Source of the DNA: Plectrocnemia conspersa
Taxonomy: Eukaryota > Arthropoda > Insecta > Trichoptera > Polycentropodidae
DNA length: 64,000 bases
Direction of reading: 5' to 3'
Assembly: GCA_009617715.1 (NCBI GenBank)
Contig: VTFK01000206.1
Span: forward strand, 389,895-453,894
The stretch's first letter is position 1. Every line of letters starts with the position of its first letter. The notes beneath the pieces are model-generated. The model worked only from the letters and a program-made list of their open reading frames with translations, was not told the DNA's origin and searched no databases. The position numbers were made by a program, and so were the translations under genes. Below, piece after piece: positions 46,840 to 59,839 of the stretch.

Positions 46840-47510
46840 CTGTGCCATGTTTGCGATACTATTGATAATAATTTTGTAATACCGATATAATCGAAGGTTG
46901 ATTTTTGTCTTAATACCGGGGCACAAGTAGCGTTCTTAACTGTGAGTTTAAAAATAATATTTAGTATGTTATTTCTTATGGGTTTTACGCTAGAGAAATA
47001 TATCATTTTACTAGCAATTAACTAATAAATAAATTATATTTTCAGTATAAATATTTTCTATTGGTAATGTAATTTTAATAAAATGATAGTAAAAATGTAT
47101 TTTGACTAGTAATAAACATTGACTGTAACATATACATACATAATTAAATTGCGTAGCTGTAAACTTTTCACAATAAATATTAAATATGACTTAGTAGGAA
47201 AAAAAATTAATTGAATTTTTTTCTTGACTCGTTGAAAATTTTTTTTTTTTTTAAATTAAAATAAATATTATTTTGATCAAAATATACACTGCTTCACAAT
47301 ATTATTTATACTTATTGTAAATTCAGATATTTGAAAAAAAGTTGATTATAATTTGGTAAATTATTAAATGTTACATTCAGACTAATTTTATTATTGTATT
47401 TTTAACTTTTATTTAAAAATATATATTTTACCTTTAATTGATAAAAATATTAATTCATTAAATATTGTCTTACTTATTATCTATATTTATAAATAATAAT
47501 AAGAATAATA
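46840..47510. other. AT-rich stretch, nothing assignable
   Basis: Contains a 77-codon minus frame overlapping the Tc1 relic (46773-47006) with no content of its own. Confidence 0.5.
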
Positions 47511-47515
47511 CATAC

Positions 47516-47565
47516 CATCGTTATTACGCTTGTCTCTTTCAACTGTAGACGGAATCCGATAGTTT
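47516..47565 (-). CDS. Candidate 50-nt internal mini-exon
   Basis: On the minus strand, TTTTGTTGTTGCAG ends at 47566 as a strong acceptor. The exon runs 47565 to 47516, and GTATGT begins at 47515 as a strong donor. The exon is about 42% GC while the immediate flanks are near 20%. Entered in phase 1 (one base, then 16 codons and one base) it reads NYRIPSTVERDKRNND, a hydrophilic peptide. A second frame is also open (TIGFRLQLKETSVITM). I do not recognise the protein. Its neighbour exons are not identified in the window. A competing acceptor-like sequence (ctctttcaactgtag) lies on the plus strand, but no donor follows. If real, it is an alternatively used or constitutive small exon of a minus-strand gene with very long introns. 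Confidence 0.45.
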
Positions 47566-47689
47566 CTGCAACAACAAAATTAATTTAATTATACATCTAA
47601 TTTGTTTGCATTATTCTGTAACTTAATCTAGCGTCTTCTAATGTAAGTACACGTTTGCCAAAATAGTTTTGTAATCACATAAGACGTAC

Positions 47690-48140
47690 TAGACGTGCAG
47701 ATCGGTGAACTTATGGCGGACGCGCGGAGAATTCGGAGATTCTCAGCAATTTATGTCTCGTCCCGGATCCCACCGATAATAATAAGTATATGGGAAACAA
47801 TGGAATTTAGTTATACGGTCATGTAGTAGACGTATGTGTGTGACTAAGGAATTTGCAGGACAAAGAACCAAAAGCCATCTCGGGAGCCATTCCGACCCTA
47901 CGGTATCGAACATGGTCTTGTCAATTTTTCAATTATGCATTCCAAGTGTAAGAGGATATTCTTTCTCCTTTGTCGTGTTTTTATTTTTTTTCTTCTGTGT
48001 ATTGTGCGCTCCAGAAAAATCGCAAACGCCGGAAGCGCGACGAAAACGTGACCGGGAACTGGCCTGTGGGGGTGATTTTTTTGGCGCGTGCCGAACCGGA
48101 AAAAATACAAATGGAACATATCTAAAAAAACTATGATACG
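47690..48140 (+). other. GC-rich island with a 100-codon plus frame, secreted-peptide-like
   Basis: The plus frame 47834-48136 carries an internal Met (MVLSIFQLC...) at about residue 27 and a hydrophobic run FSFVVFLFFFFCVLCA that would pass as a signal peptide. It continues PEKSQTPEARRKRDRELACG, then GDFFGAC. That gives a basic RRKR site followed by two cysteines nine apart. The hydrophobic run is encoded by a T-rich tract and may be fortuitous. The minus strand is also open for 73 codons across the same GC-rich block. I do not recognise a peptide family. A promoter or enhancer island is the main alternative. Confidence 0.2.
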
Positions 48141-48149
48141 TCGTTATGC

Positions 48150-51100
48150 GGTGCGGTATTTTTTTAGAGAGACACAGTGGTGTAATTTACGTTTGAATAA
48201 TAATAATACTAATTAAATATTAAAAAAATAAAATCTCCCATTCTGGAATTTAATGCACAAATCGTTGAACATCCGTCAGTTATTGTATAAAGCATATGAC
48301 TATCATCTGATTATGAATGTTAATCAAATACACTCGTTGACACGACTCGAGGGAATCATATTCCAGCATACCTTGTAGGGGTTTTGGGGAAAATAAAAAT
48401 GAATAATATTTATATTCCCTCATATATAGGTGTCTGAAAAATCATTTTTTGCATTTTATAATAAAAGTGAGTCAGATTATACAAAGATCATATAATTATA
48501 CAAAGCACCCAGATACGTTACTACTGCTCTCGATAGCTATATAATACAATAAAGTATTATAATCATGTGTGATAACATAAATAAATAAAATACAAAACCA
48601 TTTGGCATACTGACAAAAAAATACAAAATTATTAAGATGTGCTTTTATAGCCATAAAACATTCTTACTGTAAATAAAATGATAAAAAAGTAAGATTATTA
48701 CAAGCTTATTAGTGTATAACATTGCAGTAAAATATACAAGTAACATATACGAAAATGTTAACAGTAAGTCATTAAAAACGAAAAAATGTTACTTAATATC
48801 AAGACTTACTTTATAACATGTAATGTCAAATTCTAACATAACTAAATTGTTGTTTTTTATTCTTATAATTTGACTATGTCTGTTTATATTAGACAAATTT
48901 AAATATGATATTTTAATTGTGAATATGTTCTTAAAAAAATGGTTGTGAAAAAATTCTGCATTACTCAAAAATTAGTATATGTTGCTTTGATATTATATAT
49001 AGTGTTACTTTCTTATAACGATAATTATTACAGTAATTTATGATGCAAATCTGTATGCATTTTTATATCATTTTTTATAAAATTTGTATAGTAACAAAGT
49101 TTAAAATTGGGTAAATAAGTGTAAAAATAATATTAAGTACGATCATATTTATACATAAATTATCCAAAAAATAATTTTGAATAGATAATGTTGCTGATTT
49201 ATTATTTGTTTAGCAAAATTGGCAAATATTTTTATCAAAATAAGATATTTTAAGTAACACTCAATATATAAAAAAAAATTAGTTGAATCTTAAATATGAA
49301 AAAAAATTGTCACTGATTTATTTACCAATTTAAATAAGTCAATGGTCTTTTATTAACATATGCTTAAAAGTTTTATGATAAACTCAAACATCTTCTTAAT
49401 TTTAAAATATTTTAGATGAATGATTATAATTTACTTTACACACTTTTTAGATACAAATTCGTTAGCAAAAAATAACTAAAAGTACATATATTTTATACAG
49501 TAATTAATAATTTAATATTTAGTGATTTTATAAATGGAATAAAATAATTTATTTAATTTTTTAATCTTATCTTTGTATTAAAAATCTTAAATAAAATAAA
49601 AATTTAGTATATTGTATAAAAAATAATTAGTAATAAAAATAAAAAAGTATTTAGCTCAACTTTTATTTTACTAGTTTTTGTATAATATAAAAAAAATGAT
49701 AATGTTTTTATGTAAAAAGTAACTAATTAAAATATAATAGTAAAGACTTATGTTTTATAGTATATGGTATCGTTTATTATATTTTAAAGTATGTAAATTA
49801 TTAGACACATAGGAAACATGCACCTGATTTCGGTCACGATTTTTAATATGAGCCGCCAAGAGGATGCGCTTAAGTTATCATAAGGTATCATAAACAATAT
49901 AAATGGATTAGAGCCATTTGATGTCAAATGTGATAAAACTCACTCAACTACAATGGTAGTATATTAATAAATAATATTATTCATATATTTTAGAGTTGTA
50001 CTTGTAATTTTTTTGAACCTTTTGATTGCCAAAATAAAATTTATTGGCTTTTGCTACTTTATACAAATAGCCAAATACAATCTCATAACTAAAAAAATTT
50101 AAAGTTTAGTGTAGGGTTGTAAAGTATTTAATATAAAGGAAAATAACATTTTTTTTAATGATATATTTTTTTTATTAAATAATAAATCGATATGTATTTA
50201 GGATTTTTTTTTAAATTGGGAGCCAGAGTGTTGTTAGTTTTCATAAAAGTATTATTTAAATCTTTGATATAGCATTACATTGTATTTAAATTAAATACTC
50301 ATTGTTCCGGAACATCATTTTTTTAAAACAAACCCTATAAGGTTTTTAATTGACGAAATTAATTCTTGTTAGTATAACTATTTCTTAGATAATAATATAA
50401 TATAATTTATATTAATTGTAATCTATAAAGATAGAATGCGAGAAAATTATATTATATTTACTATGACCTAAAATGAGGATACTTTGTATACTATTCAGGT
50501 CCTCAAAGATTGATTAAAACATACGAAATTTTATATAACAGTATAATTACTTTATATATAAGAATTTTAACGTTTAATTTTGGTTAACCTATTAATAAAT
50601 CAAAGGGTTTTGAAATAATAAAATATAAATATTCACAAATCATAAAGATTTAAAAAAATTATAATTTTGAGATTATTATATTATGCAACCGGAATGCCAT
50701 ATTTAGATATTGAAAAGGGTTTTGACATGGTATAGTTTGGCGATGCTATCTAAATAACATGAAAAAATAACATTAATAAAAAAAAAAATAATATTACATA
50801 TTGTATAATTTTAGTTCCACTAATCACATTTGATTATCTTGAAAATATTTTAAATTAAAAATAAAATCAACGTTTTAATATAAAATTACACAATATATAA
50901 ATAAATAATTATATTTGGTTATATTATAGCAAGTTTGTACTAATTTTATGTTAACGTTTATTGTGGAACTTCTCATTTAACCCTTTTAATCCCCTGAGTG
51001 CTCCCCTGTGTGAACATAAAAAAATAGACACCTAGATGCACAGGCACGTACTAGTACGCGAAAAAAAAATCCACTTTGCGCTGTGTGAAATGCGGTTTCA

Positions 51101-52175
51101 CGTTTTAACAATAATACAATTAATATAAAGAAAACATGAATTAAAATTACAACATGTGAGGAAATGAATACTGTAAAATTATTAAAAAATAAATTTAATA
51201 GTAATATGTGTATTATTAATAAACGTACTATGTAATCAGAAACGGATTGATGAGATAATATGAAGATTCCATCTAAATTCGTGAAATTATATCGGCGTTT
51301 GATCTCTGGTCTTTGGAGCATTAGGAATATGACGAAAACCACTGAGATATCACATTATCAACGATACATTTTAGTATTATTAATTATTGATGTTTTGTCA
51401 ATATACTAAATACTATATTATACAAATATTATTTTAATATATAGTCAAGTTAAGGAACAGATCAAATTTGTATCTGATGTATCAATGTATGATATTTAAC
51501 CAGTGGTATAAGTCGCTGACTAATATCTGAAACACCAAAGAATAAATCCCATATGGACCTTAGTGTTCATTATTTAATTATAATTATGATCGATTATCAC
51601 ATATCGAGAATTTCTAGAGTTTTTTAATCTTGCAGAATAATTTTGTAATAAATAATTAAAATAAAATAAAGTTCAGTCGTGCATTAAAATTAAAATATAT
51701 GTCATTAGTTTACAGCATTTTATTTCACACTAGCGTATTATTACTTTATAGTTATTGATTGTGTTGACTTTGTTGTAACACATCGGGTTAGTGCATGTCA
51801 TTTTGCAAAGCAAAATTGCATAAAGTAAATTAGGTTAAACATCGATTGCTGTATATTTTATTATTAATTATTAATAAAATATATAGAAAAAATAAGATTT
51901 TTGTAACCTTTTGTTGCCGAAATCAATAAATCATTGAAAAATATCAGGATTTAACGTTATCATTGAAAGGAATATAAAATATATTATATTTAACAATAGT
52001 GTGTTTAGAAAAGTGTAAAAATACATTTTTATTTGTGAAACATATTTGTTTAAATGTCTACTAAATAAAAATAAAAGAAGCAAACAAATCTAATTCCGGC
52101 ACAAAATCAAAGCGTCGATAGTAGAAAAATCAAAAGAACCTTCAACAAAAATACGGTCAGATATTTTAATTAGGA
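48150..52175. other. Very AT-rich desert, nothing assignable
   Basis: This is the longest featureless run. A 118-codon minus frame (51342-50986) is hydrophobic and A/T-driven in its middle (IVRLLIIHILLLNLFF) with no recognisable domain. I do not regard it as a gene. Confidence 0.5.
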
Positions 52176-52179
52176 GCTT

Positions 52180-52310
52180 TCAAAAGATACTTCCAGCTTG
52201 AGACGTGTAACACTGCATTTAAAAACTGGGAATGCAGCTGCTTCCCACTTCACGTCAAACATGATTTCCCTTCAAAGTCTAAAATACAGTCAAATTCGAT
52301 CCAAACCGAA
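52180..52310 (-). repeat. Possible KREAAA-related fragment
   Basis: The reverse complement reads gtgaagtgggaagcagctgc, then attccc. It matches 29255-29340 and is a distant variant of the family core. Confidence 0.35.
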
Positions 52311-52456
52311 TAGACTTTACTGAATAAAATTTTCTCGACTATTACATAATTACTAAATAACAGTTTTGGGTACAAATTGTAAAAAACATATATTGAAAAA
52401 AATATTTTTAACTGAAAATTTATATTTCAAAATATATATTACAGCTTATTGTTAAT

Positions 52457-52850
52457 TTATGGCGTATTTGAGCCACAAGGCTGATATCGAATACATACTA
52501 TAATATAAGCAAAATCAAAGTCCGTCAAATCAAACAATGCATTATAACAAACTCTCCTCCCTCGAACGTAACTCAATCGAATAATGTCTGCTCGTAAAAG
52601 CGTTATATAAATTGGATCGGTTTCGCATCTGGCCCTGATCGTTAATAACAATTTGCAAGATGGTCTATCAAAGTTGTCGGAAAAATGTCCAAATCCATCT
52701 CCGGATCTCCTCACACTATGACGCGACAGCCGATACCCAATGGGGTGTCGGAGTCACCCCGCCGACAAATGGGAGGCATTCTTCTCTTTGTCGGTCGCGT
52801 TGTTTTATGCGACGTCATATTTCAAAAGCAACAAGAATTTTTTTATAACG
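52457..52850. promoter_or_regulatory. GC-richer island
   Basis: A GC-rich core lies at 52640-52810 (gtgtcggagtcaccccgccg). An 85-codon minus frame and a 62-codon plus frame overlap here and neither has a domain. It is a candidate conserved noncoding element. Confidence 0.3.
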
Positions 52851-52854
52851 GGTA

Positions 52855-54760
52855 TAATGGTTGAAATTTGAGACTGCAAGCAGTTGGCGATGAATGATTT
52901 AGAAAAATCGCGGGGCGTGTTTGTTCGTTAGCGTTTGACGACTTCAAGGTGGCAATGCTCTTTTTATAATTCATTTTCTGTTGGTACAGAAACGTAAAAA
53001 CATTGTTAAAATTTATATATAGAGCTTTTATATATAATATATAAAAATGTAAGGTTTGAAGATTATATCAAACAATATGGATAAAACATTCAAGTATACT
53101 AAAGTTATTTGTGACATTTATAAAGAATATTTAAACTCGTTAAATTAGTTTATTTGTAACGCAAAAGTTTCAAAGCGCACATGACGATCGGAGATTTAAA
53201 TTGATAGGAGCTACTTGCAAAAATACCTCTTAAATAAATCTAAAAAACAGATTAAAAATATAATCAATGACTATACAAATATATATAAAATCATGTAAAA
53301 TAGGAAAAAAATTCTAAAAAAATATTAAAATTAGAAAATTATTAGAAAATAATACAATAACATTATTTTTATTGTTTATTGCATTAATCTTCATCACTCG
53401 AAAAACCTTCACTAATAAATTTCAATGTATTTCACTGTATAGTGCCTGATAGTAAATTTTTATAAAAAATGAATTGGCAGGATCTTGAAGGTATTTTGTT
53501 AAGCTTCATTAATCAGATTTTTTTGAGCTTTCAAAGGAATAGGTGCATCATATTCTCGCAAAAAGCTCATAGTCGTAGGAAGGGCAATATTATTTGTAAT
53601 TTTAAATCGATCCCAAGGCCCAAAAAAATTAAATCGACATATTTCAAAATTTCCTCCCCTTTTAATAAATTATCAAAGTTTGAAATGTTTACCCATAGAA
53701 ACTTTAAAATATGGTTTTAGCTAATTTTTCATTGAATAATATTGTCCAATATTCCGTTTTTCAATAAGAAAAGTGTTGGTGTTTTTATCGCCTTCAAAAT
53801 GTTTATTACGATTGTACTAGCACACTATATAACCAATATAAGATGCTTACTAATTTCAGAAAGTGTGAAAAGTTAATTTGTATAGTGTTTGAGTTATTAA
53901 AACTAGTGATTATTATATAATCAAATTAATAGGAACACCTATTGATCGTCATAAGTTTATTGTTCTTATATTTTCCTTATCTTGTGGATCGATATTGAAA
54001 TAAATAATTAAAATAAAATCAAAGCTTAGTGACATATGAATTTTTACAATTTATTTAAAATATGGCACTGATTTACAGTTTCATGTCTCGATACTTAACT
54101 TAGTCATTGATGATTGTGCTTATTTCGTTGTAACGGTCTTAACAAAAATGGTCCCTATTTATAAGTTTTGTGTCACTGTATGAACTAAATTATAAATCTA
54201 ACTGTATCGTAGATGTGAAGATTATATCGATACTTTTGAGATAAGGAACAGTTTTTGAAGTGAAATCAGATATTGACGTTTCAATTCTAATGTTTGAATA
54301 GAATGTATTTTCTCAGTCTTAGCGCAAGCTTTCGATTAGTTTGGCACGGTGGTCTGGAATTCTAACTTTGAAAACTATTACCTAACCTTAGTCAAACAGC
54401 TCAATACTTAAATCGTAAGTTTTGGATTTATGTTTTCGTGCAAAATTCAAAGACGGCTATTTGTGTTTCAGAAAAATAATAGTTGAAAACTTCTGATATC
54501 AAACATTTTAAATATTTACAAACATTGTTTTGTATAATGACACTTAAATATATAAAGTCACCGAGTCACGTAAATCACGAGCTCTTTCATCACTTCAATA
54601 TGTATGGAAAAGTAATCAATGGTTGTAATAAAAATAAAAGATGACGCAAATAAGAAAATATTATTATGCTTTTAACGCGCGTGAATCGTTTGCAGGTTGT
54701 GACTCATCCGGTAATTCACATTGATGCGTTCTAGTGATTTTCAGTAAATCCAATATATCT
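52855..54760. other. AT-rich stretch, nothing assignable
   Basis: Includes an 83-codon plus frame (53469-53720, MNWQDLEGILLSFIN...) with Lys/Asn/Phe-rich composition and no domain. Confidence 0.45.
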
Positions 54761-54764
54761 TTTT

Positions 54765-55560
54765 TTGAGAGTTTTAAATATAAAGCGATGCTGCATTCAA
54801 GCAAATAGAAATGCAATATTATGTTTAATCTCAACAAATGCCACGCCCGTGCATTCTTTGCTCAAAGACAGTCTCGAGAAACTTGTAAAACGAATACCAG
54901 CCGTTTTGTTTCGTCCTTATTACTTTCCGGATGTAGGTCGAGAAGATCCTTAATTAAAATGCACCGAGCAGCATAATAGGACACCTCGTTGTTTAATATT
55001 CGTGCCGTTTACGTACCGCTTTTGCGGCAAGAATAAAAATTGCGCATCGTTATTGCGAGACTAAAATTTTCTGAGCTTCTCCAGAAATTAAGAAGTTTTA
55101 CAATACTCCCACAAGCTCACGTTCTGAGATTTTTCTGCATTTTTTAGACGTTAAGAAAATAATAAATTTTATTATTCCAAAAAATTATTTAATTTGACCG
55201 AATTACATTAAAAATAAAAGTTACAGTAGTACTAAAATATAAACTCATGCATTGAATCATTCATGCATATGTTATATTGTATTTGTGCTTTTCAATATAC
55301 ATACATACAATCAGTATTGAACGAAAAGATATATATATATGTTTGAATACGTATAAAATTGTCGTAGTGAAAATGGAAAATAACTTTTTCCATATATGAA
55401 CGCGGATCTGCACTGTGCGGATATTTCCGGACTCATCCGGCGATGGAAAGTTCAAATACAATTTTCCGGTGCTCAATTTGTCGTGGATGTGTATAAAATT
55501 TATATGGCGGTGACCAACCAAAAGTTTTACGGAAAACTGCGACGGTGAAATTTACCACTT
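54765..55560. promoter_or_regulatory. Two GC-richer patches (54840-55080 and 55400-55555)
   Basis: The first patch underlies a 62-codon plus frame (MRVLNIKRCC...) and the second an 86-codon minus frame (MVGHRHINFIHIHDKL...). Neither has a recognisable domain. Composition suggests regulatory islands. Confidence 0.25.
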
Positions 55561-55569
55561 TGATATACT

Positions 55570-56900
55570 GTATATATTATAACACTCCATTACAGTAACT
55601 GGGCAGTAAAGTTTAATTTATGTACGTTCGTATCGTTGACCGAAGCTTTTAACTATAAAATGTATAAAGTTTGGGAAGCGATGCGAGAACTCTATTTATA
55701 ATAATTTAAGTTCTTAAAATATATAAGTCATATTTCTGAATAAATATATATTCAAGAAAAATATATTTTTTTAGAGCGGAATAAAAAAATTATAATCAAT
55801 ACATTTCTTAATAAAGTTATAACTAAAACTCAAACAGGGCTCATAATATATTTTATAAATTACTGTATCAAAAATGTAAGTCACTTTTTATATAAAAATG
55901 TTAGCTATTGTACCTTTAAATTCACTAAGCCTCAAATATAATAGTGTAATAATAGGCCTGAATAAGTCCATTAATGCGATTTCAATCGATTTATGTCGTA
56001 TTCCATTATATGGTATTAGTTTACGATTTTAATTAGAATTTTACTGATGAACGAGTATTATAAAGATAATTTGATAATCGTAAAATAACGTGGCATAATA
56101 TAAAACCATTTATTGCTATCACTGAGCCTTAAGTTATCATATCAACTTTTTTTTTTAAATTCATAATTTAGATTAAGGATTTAAAAAAAAAAATTTTTGA
56201 TAATTAGCACGATACTGTGTTTGCGCCATAATGTTAACCGGTGCCCGGAAAAGTTTTAAAATATATCATACACACAAAACTGTAAAAAATACATGTTTAT
56301 TGGGTATTAAAATAAATATATTTTGAAACTCTTCTGCACCCAAAAATACTATATTTGCTGTAGACGGGCTGCAACTTGCGAGAATAAGATATATTGTTAC
56401 GCCGACGCCAAAGGGCGAGTCCCGGCACCGACGTCGATGCGACATTTGAACCGTTCAAAGCAAGGCAACGCCACTATTTGATTTAGAGTTAGTATATGAC
56501 CGAGGAAAACGATAGTATTATTATGATATTTGCCAGTAACGTTTGAACAAAGCCATCACGAGAATTTAATTCTGCGTCACTTATAAATATATGCAGCAAT
56601 AAATATTATGTCGTCAAATAATCAGAACCAATTAATTATTAAAGTACATCTAAGGTATGCTTTAATTTAGTTTTTAATTTAAATTAAAATATTTAGTTCA
56701 CTATATGTGAAATAAAAAATGTCTCTCAGATTATTCTTGAAACAAAAACAATTTACGAGATATACAAGAGTGTTCCGATTTACAAAACTTTTTCTTGGAA
56801 ATTAAACGTGCAAGAATAATGCGTGGTTTTAAATATTAATGCATAAGTTTTAATATTACAAATTTTCAATTAAATAAAGACACTTTGTCAAAACATATTT
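55570..56900. other. AT-rich stretch with one GC patch (56395-56470)
   Basis: The patch acgccgacgccaaagggcg, then agtcccggcaccgacgtcg, is strongly GC-rich over about 75 bp. It has no open-frame support. The rest is A/T-rich. Confidence 0.45.
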
Positions 56901-56907
56901 ATTTTAA

Positions 56908-57959
56908 TGCCCGCATTACACTCTCTGGAAGTTGATCAAGGTTGGCCAAAGACGGAGAATATAGTGAGTTACTTTGGTCGAGTTCGGTCTAAAATCACTC
57001 AGAAGTTGTCCGAGGTTACCGATAACGGGAGGTAAAGTGGGGGTAATTCAGTCGACTTTGCCAACTTTGAGCGTTTCCGAACATTGTCGGCAAGCGGACC
57101 GAAGTCGGAGCTGCTCTTTTGAGCGCGAGCGTTGAGATACTTCCCCTTTCGCTCTCTTGCGTGTTGAGTGACGAGAGTGAGAGAGATAATGATATGGTTT
57201 TTCGCAAACAAAGATAGAACAAGTCACTCGGTTCAATTTCAGTATGCGCGTAGGCGTCCTATGGTTAACACGCATGACGAGCGCTGCATCGTAGTCACGT
57301 GGTCAAGTTATAATACCACGTGCTTATCGGGAACTTTAACAGACTCTTACTGTCATCTTTGGATATTTTAGGGCACCAAAAGGGATTAATTTTATTTTTG
57401 ATAGTATATTATTCAACAGATATCGTTATTATATTTTTTTTCATATAAAATTAAATAATTAAAAAATAATTAGTGGTACTTAATTTAAAAAAAAAAATCG
57501 TTTCGAATATTCTTATGTATTTTCCTAGATCGGTTTATATAAATGTCACACCATAACGAATTCTAATTTTGAATCGATGGCGACAAATTCTAGGATAGTC
57601 ACAGATGTGGTGTTCGTATTCTGAAAAATCATTTTTATGCCTTATGGCATTTTGCAAAAGCCGATAAAGATTTTGCGTAAATTTAATATTTACGACTGAA
57701 AAGTTTTCACTGATATTGTATTGGTGAGTGTTCACACAAACGTAATTTTAATAATATAACAATTTAAAAATTGCGATTATTTGGCACATTTTTCGATCGC
57801 GCGCAAATATGCCAGCTGTACATGACAGCAGCCGCCGTGCGGACGTCATTCACGCCCGCCGTCCGGACGGCATATGAAATTTGTGGCAGTGTGGCCGCTA
57901 CTCGGTCCGACTTCAATTGAACTTCAGTTCGGACAACTCCAGAGAGTGTAATGCAAGCA
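56908..57959 (-). mobile_element. Harbinger-like non-autonomous DNA element, copy 1 (1052 bp)
   Basis: The ends are inverted repeats: TGCCCGCATTACACTCTCTG at the left, and the reverse complement of the right end gives TGCTTGCATTACACTCTCTG. It is flanked by TAA on both sides (56905-56907 and 57960-57962). A 3-bp TWA duplication is the hallmark of PIF/Harbinger elements. The interior aligns along its whole length with copy 2 (61909-62898) in the opposite orientation. The two ends are GC-rich and CpG-rich, including a perfect GCCGTCCGGACGGC palindrome (57858-57871), while the middle is A/T-rich. No DDE transposase is encoded. Confidence 0.8.
57535..57735 (-). other. Open frame shared by both Harbinger-like copies
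   Basis: Sixty-six codons (MNTHQYNISENFSVVNIKFT...YGVTFI). Copy 2 encodes YQYNISENFSVVNIQFTQNL, then CRILQNAIR, before a deletion of about 38 bp shifts the frame. Some differences between copies are silent. It may be a relic of the parent element's protein. No known domain is recognised. Confidence 0.3.
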
Positions 57960-57964
57960 TAAAA

Positions 57965-59210
57965 GTGTTTTTTTACTAACATTTGTCAAAAAAATGATTT
58001 TCGTGCATTTTTTATTTTATTTTTATTGCTAGATATTCCATTTAAATGTAGTTCCATATATCTAACAAAACTAGCGCAAATATAAAATAACAATATTAAG
58101 CAAAAAAAATAAAATTCATTGTCGATAACGCCCGCTCGTTTTTGCAGAATAATATTCTGAGCAATGTATAAAATAAAAGTGTATTATATATATATAAATT
58201 TGTCTCCGTTCTGTTAGTAGATTCGGATATATATTTTACATATAATATACATTTGAATATACATAAATAGTTGTAATTGTGTTGAAATCTTTGATTGCGA
58301 TTTGCTAAAAAAATATAAGGCTGTCTCAAGGGCAAGAAATAAGTAATTTTTTATATCACAAAAGTATAAATTAGATTCCAATTTGGTCTGATTACAATGG
58401 ACAAACGACAACAACCGAATATTACACTTAAATTACGCCGTTTAATGTCCAATTTCCCCTATTTTGAACTCAACGTTTCCATTTCAATGAAATTTTATTC
58501 GTAATAAGATTTTAGAATTTAACCACAGTTTAGTGTGGTTAATGGCTGCCGTAAACGGCGCAATGATTATAAAATTAATTCAACTATGACGATACACAGA
58601 CATGAAAAAATTCGGGTATTATATAAAATGTTGAGGAGAGAGAAAAGCTCGACGAATAAAGGCATACACACCGAAGCAATAATATGCTAATGCGCAATAA
58701 AAAAGCTCAAGTTGTTCGTTTACAGGCTGCACATTGGAACGGTCGCGGATCATTAAAAGGGCCAGGACCATAAAAAATACCATCCTGTCTTAATGGTCTT
58801 GATTTCAAATCGAAATTCCGCACATAGTTTGGAGTGTCTATTAAAGTTAAGAGAACAACACCAAATTATACATAATAATATAGCTACGAGTGAAAACTGT
58901 TTTATAAATGATCTTGCTACAGCGCAGTGGTCGAGAGCGGGGCTCAATAAGAGAATCAGGATGGGAAATCTAACTTAAAATCTAATCATACATACATAGA
59001 TATAAATTATTTTGTATATTTTTATGTCAACCTTAGGTGTACTGCGTATCGTCGTCGTCACATATCTCTAAATATTTGTTTATTTTATAATATGGACTGC
59101 GATTAAAACAATGACTGTTTATTTTATGGTGTTGTGATTTTTTATTTTTTTCGTTTTTGTCTGAGTTGTTTGAGATTTTTTACTGGCGATTTGCTTTTGA
59201 TGAAAAAATA
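57965..59210. other. AT-rich stretch with mild GC patch 58720-58980
   Basis: The patch carries overlapping frames on both strands with no domain. Nothing else is assignable. Confidence 0.45.
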
Positions 59211-59214
59211 TTAA

Positions 59215-59835
59215 ATAAAAACCACTGTTTGACAACTGTTCAGATATTCGCATTAGACTAAGAAGCTTTGCATTCAACCTTTTTACTATGGATGCTATAT
59301 AAACTGTGAAAATTAGATACATGGGTACCGCACGAACAGAAAAAAAAAAATAGCAACGTTTCAAAGCACATTCTTCGTTACTTAAAAAAATTGGAAATCA
59401 TTCTTAAAGATAAAAATTATCTGAATTGATTAATATATTCTTTACGATAACCAGTAAAAATCAGAACAAACATCTAATTTTGATTAACATACTGGTAGCG
59501 ATATTGCTCCTCATGCCTAATTTTTCCCTTATATTTCTCCTACAGATTGATCTTTATTAACATTAAGACTTAATTCTTAAAAAAATATACTATATAGAAG
59601 CTTTGGAAAGTAATAAAAGTAGACAAATGGGTGTCGCATAAATTGACTGAAAAGAATAAACAGCAACGTTTTTCAATCTCTTTTTCTTTAATTCTAGCAT
59701 ATATTTTAAAAATTAATAAATAAATAGTTTCTCTATAATAACCACAAGGGATCAGAACAACGGTTAGACTGCTAAGAAGCTCCAAAGCATGCCTTAACCC
59801 TTCGTCAGCCGCAATAGTATCAGACAGATACACGT
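59215..59835. repeat. Diverged tandem repeat, about three units
   Basis: Recurring blocks in order are ATAACCA / ATCAGAACAA / CTAAGAAGCT / GCATGCCT and TACTATRKA.GCT / AAATGGGTRYCGCA / CAGCAACGTTTYTCAA. They start near 59215, 59440 and 59715, and the third unit is truncated. On the minus strand two units keep open frames that share the start RC(C/Y)..FFSV (59119-59364 and 59570-59833), so the unit may once have been coding. Confidence 0.5.
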
Positions 59836-59839
59836 GTCA

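Noticed and set aside
50986..51342. 118-codon hydrophobic minus-strand frame
   Set aside because: The Leu/Ile/Phe run follows from A/T-rich sequence. There is no domain, leader or conserved motif.
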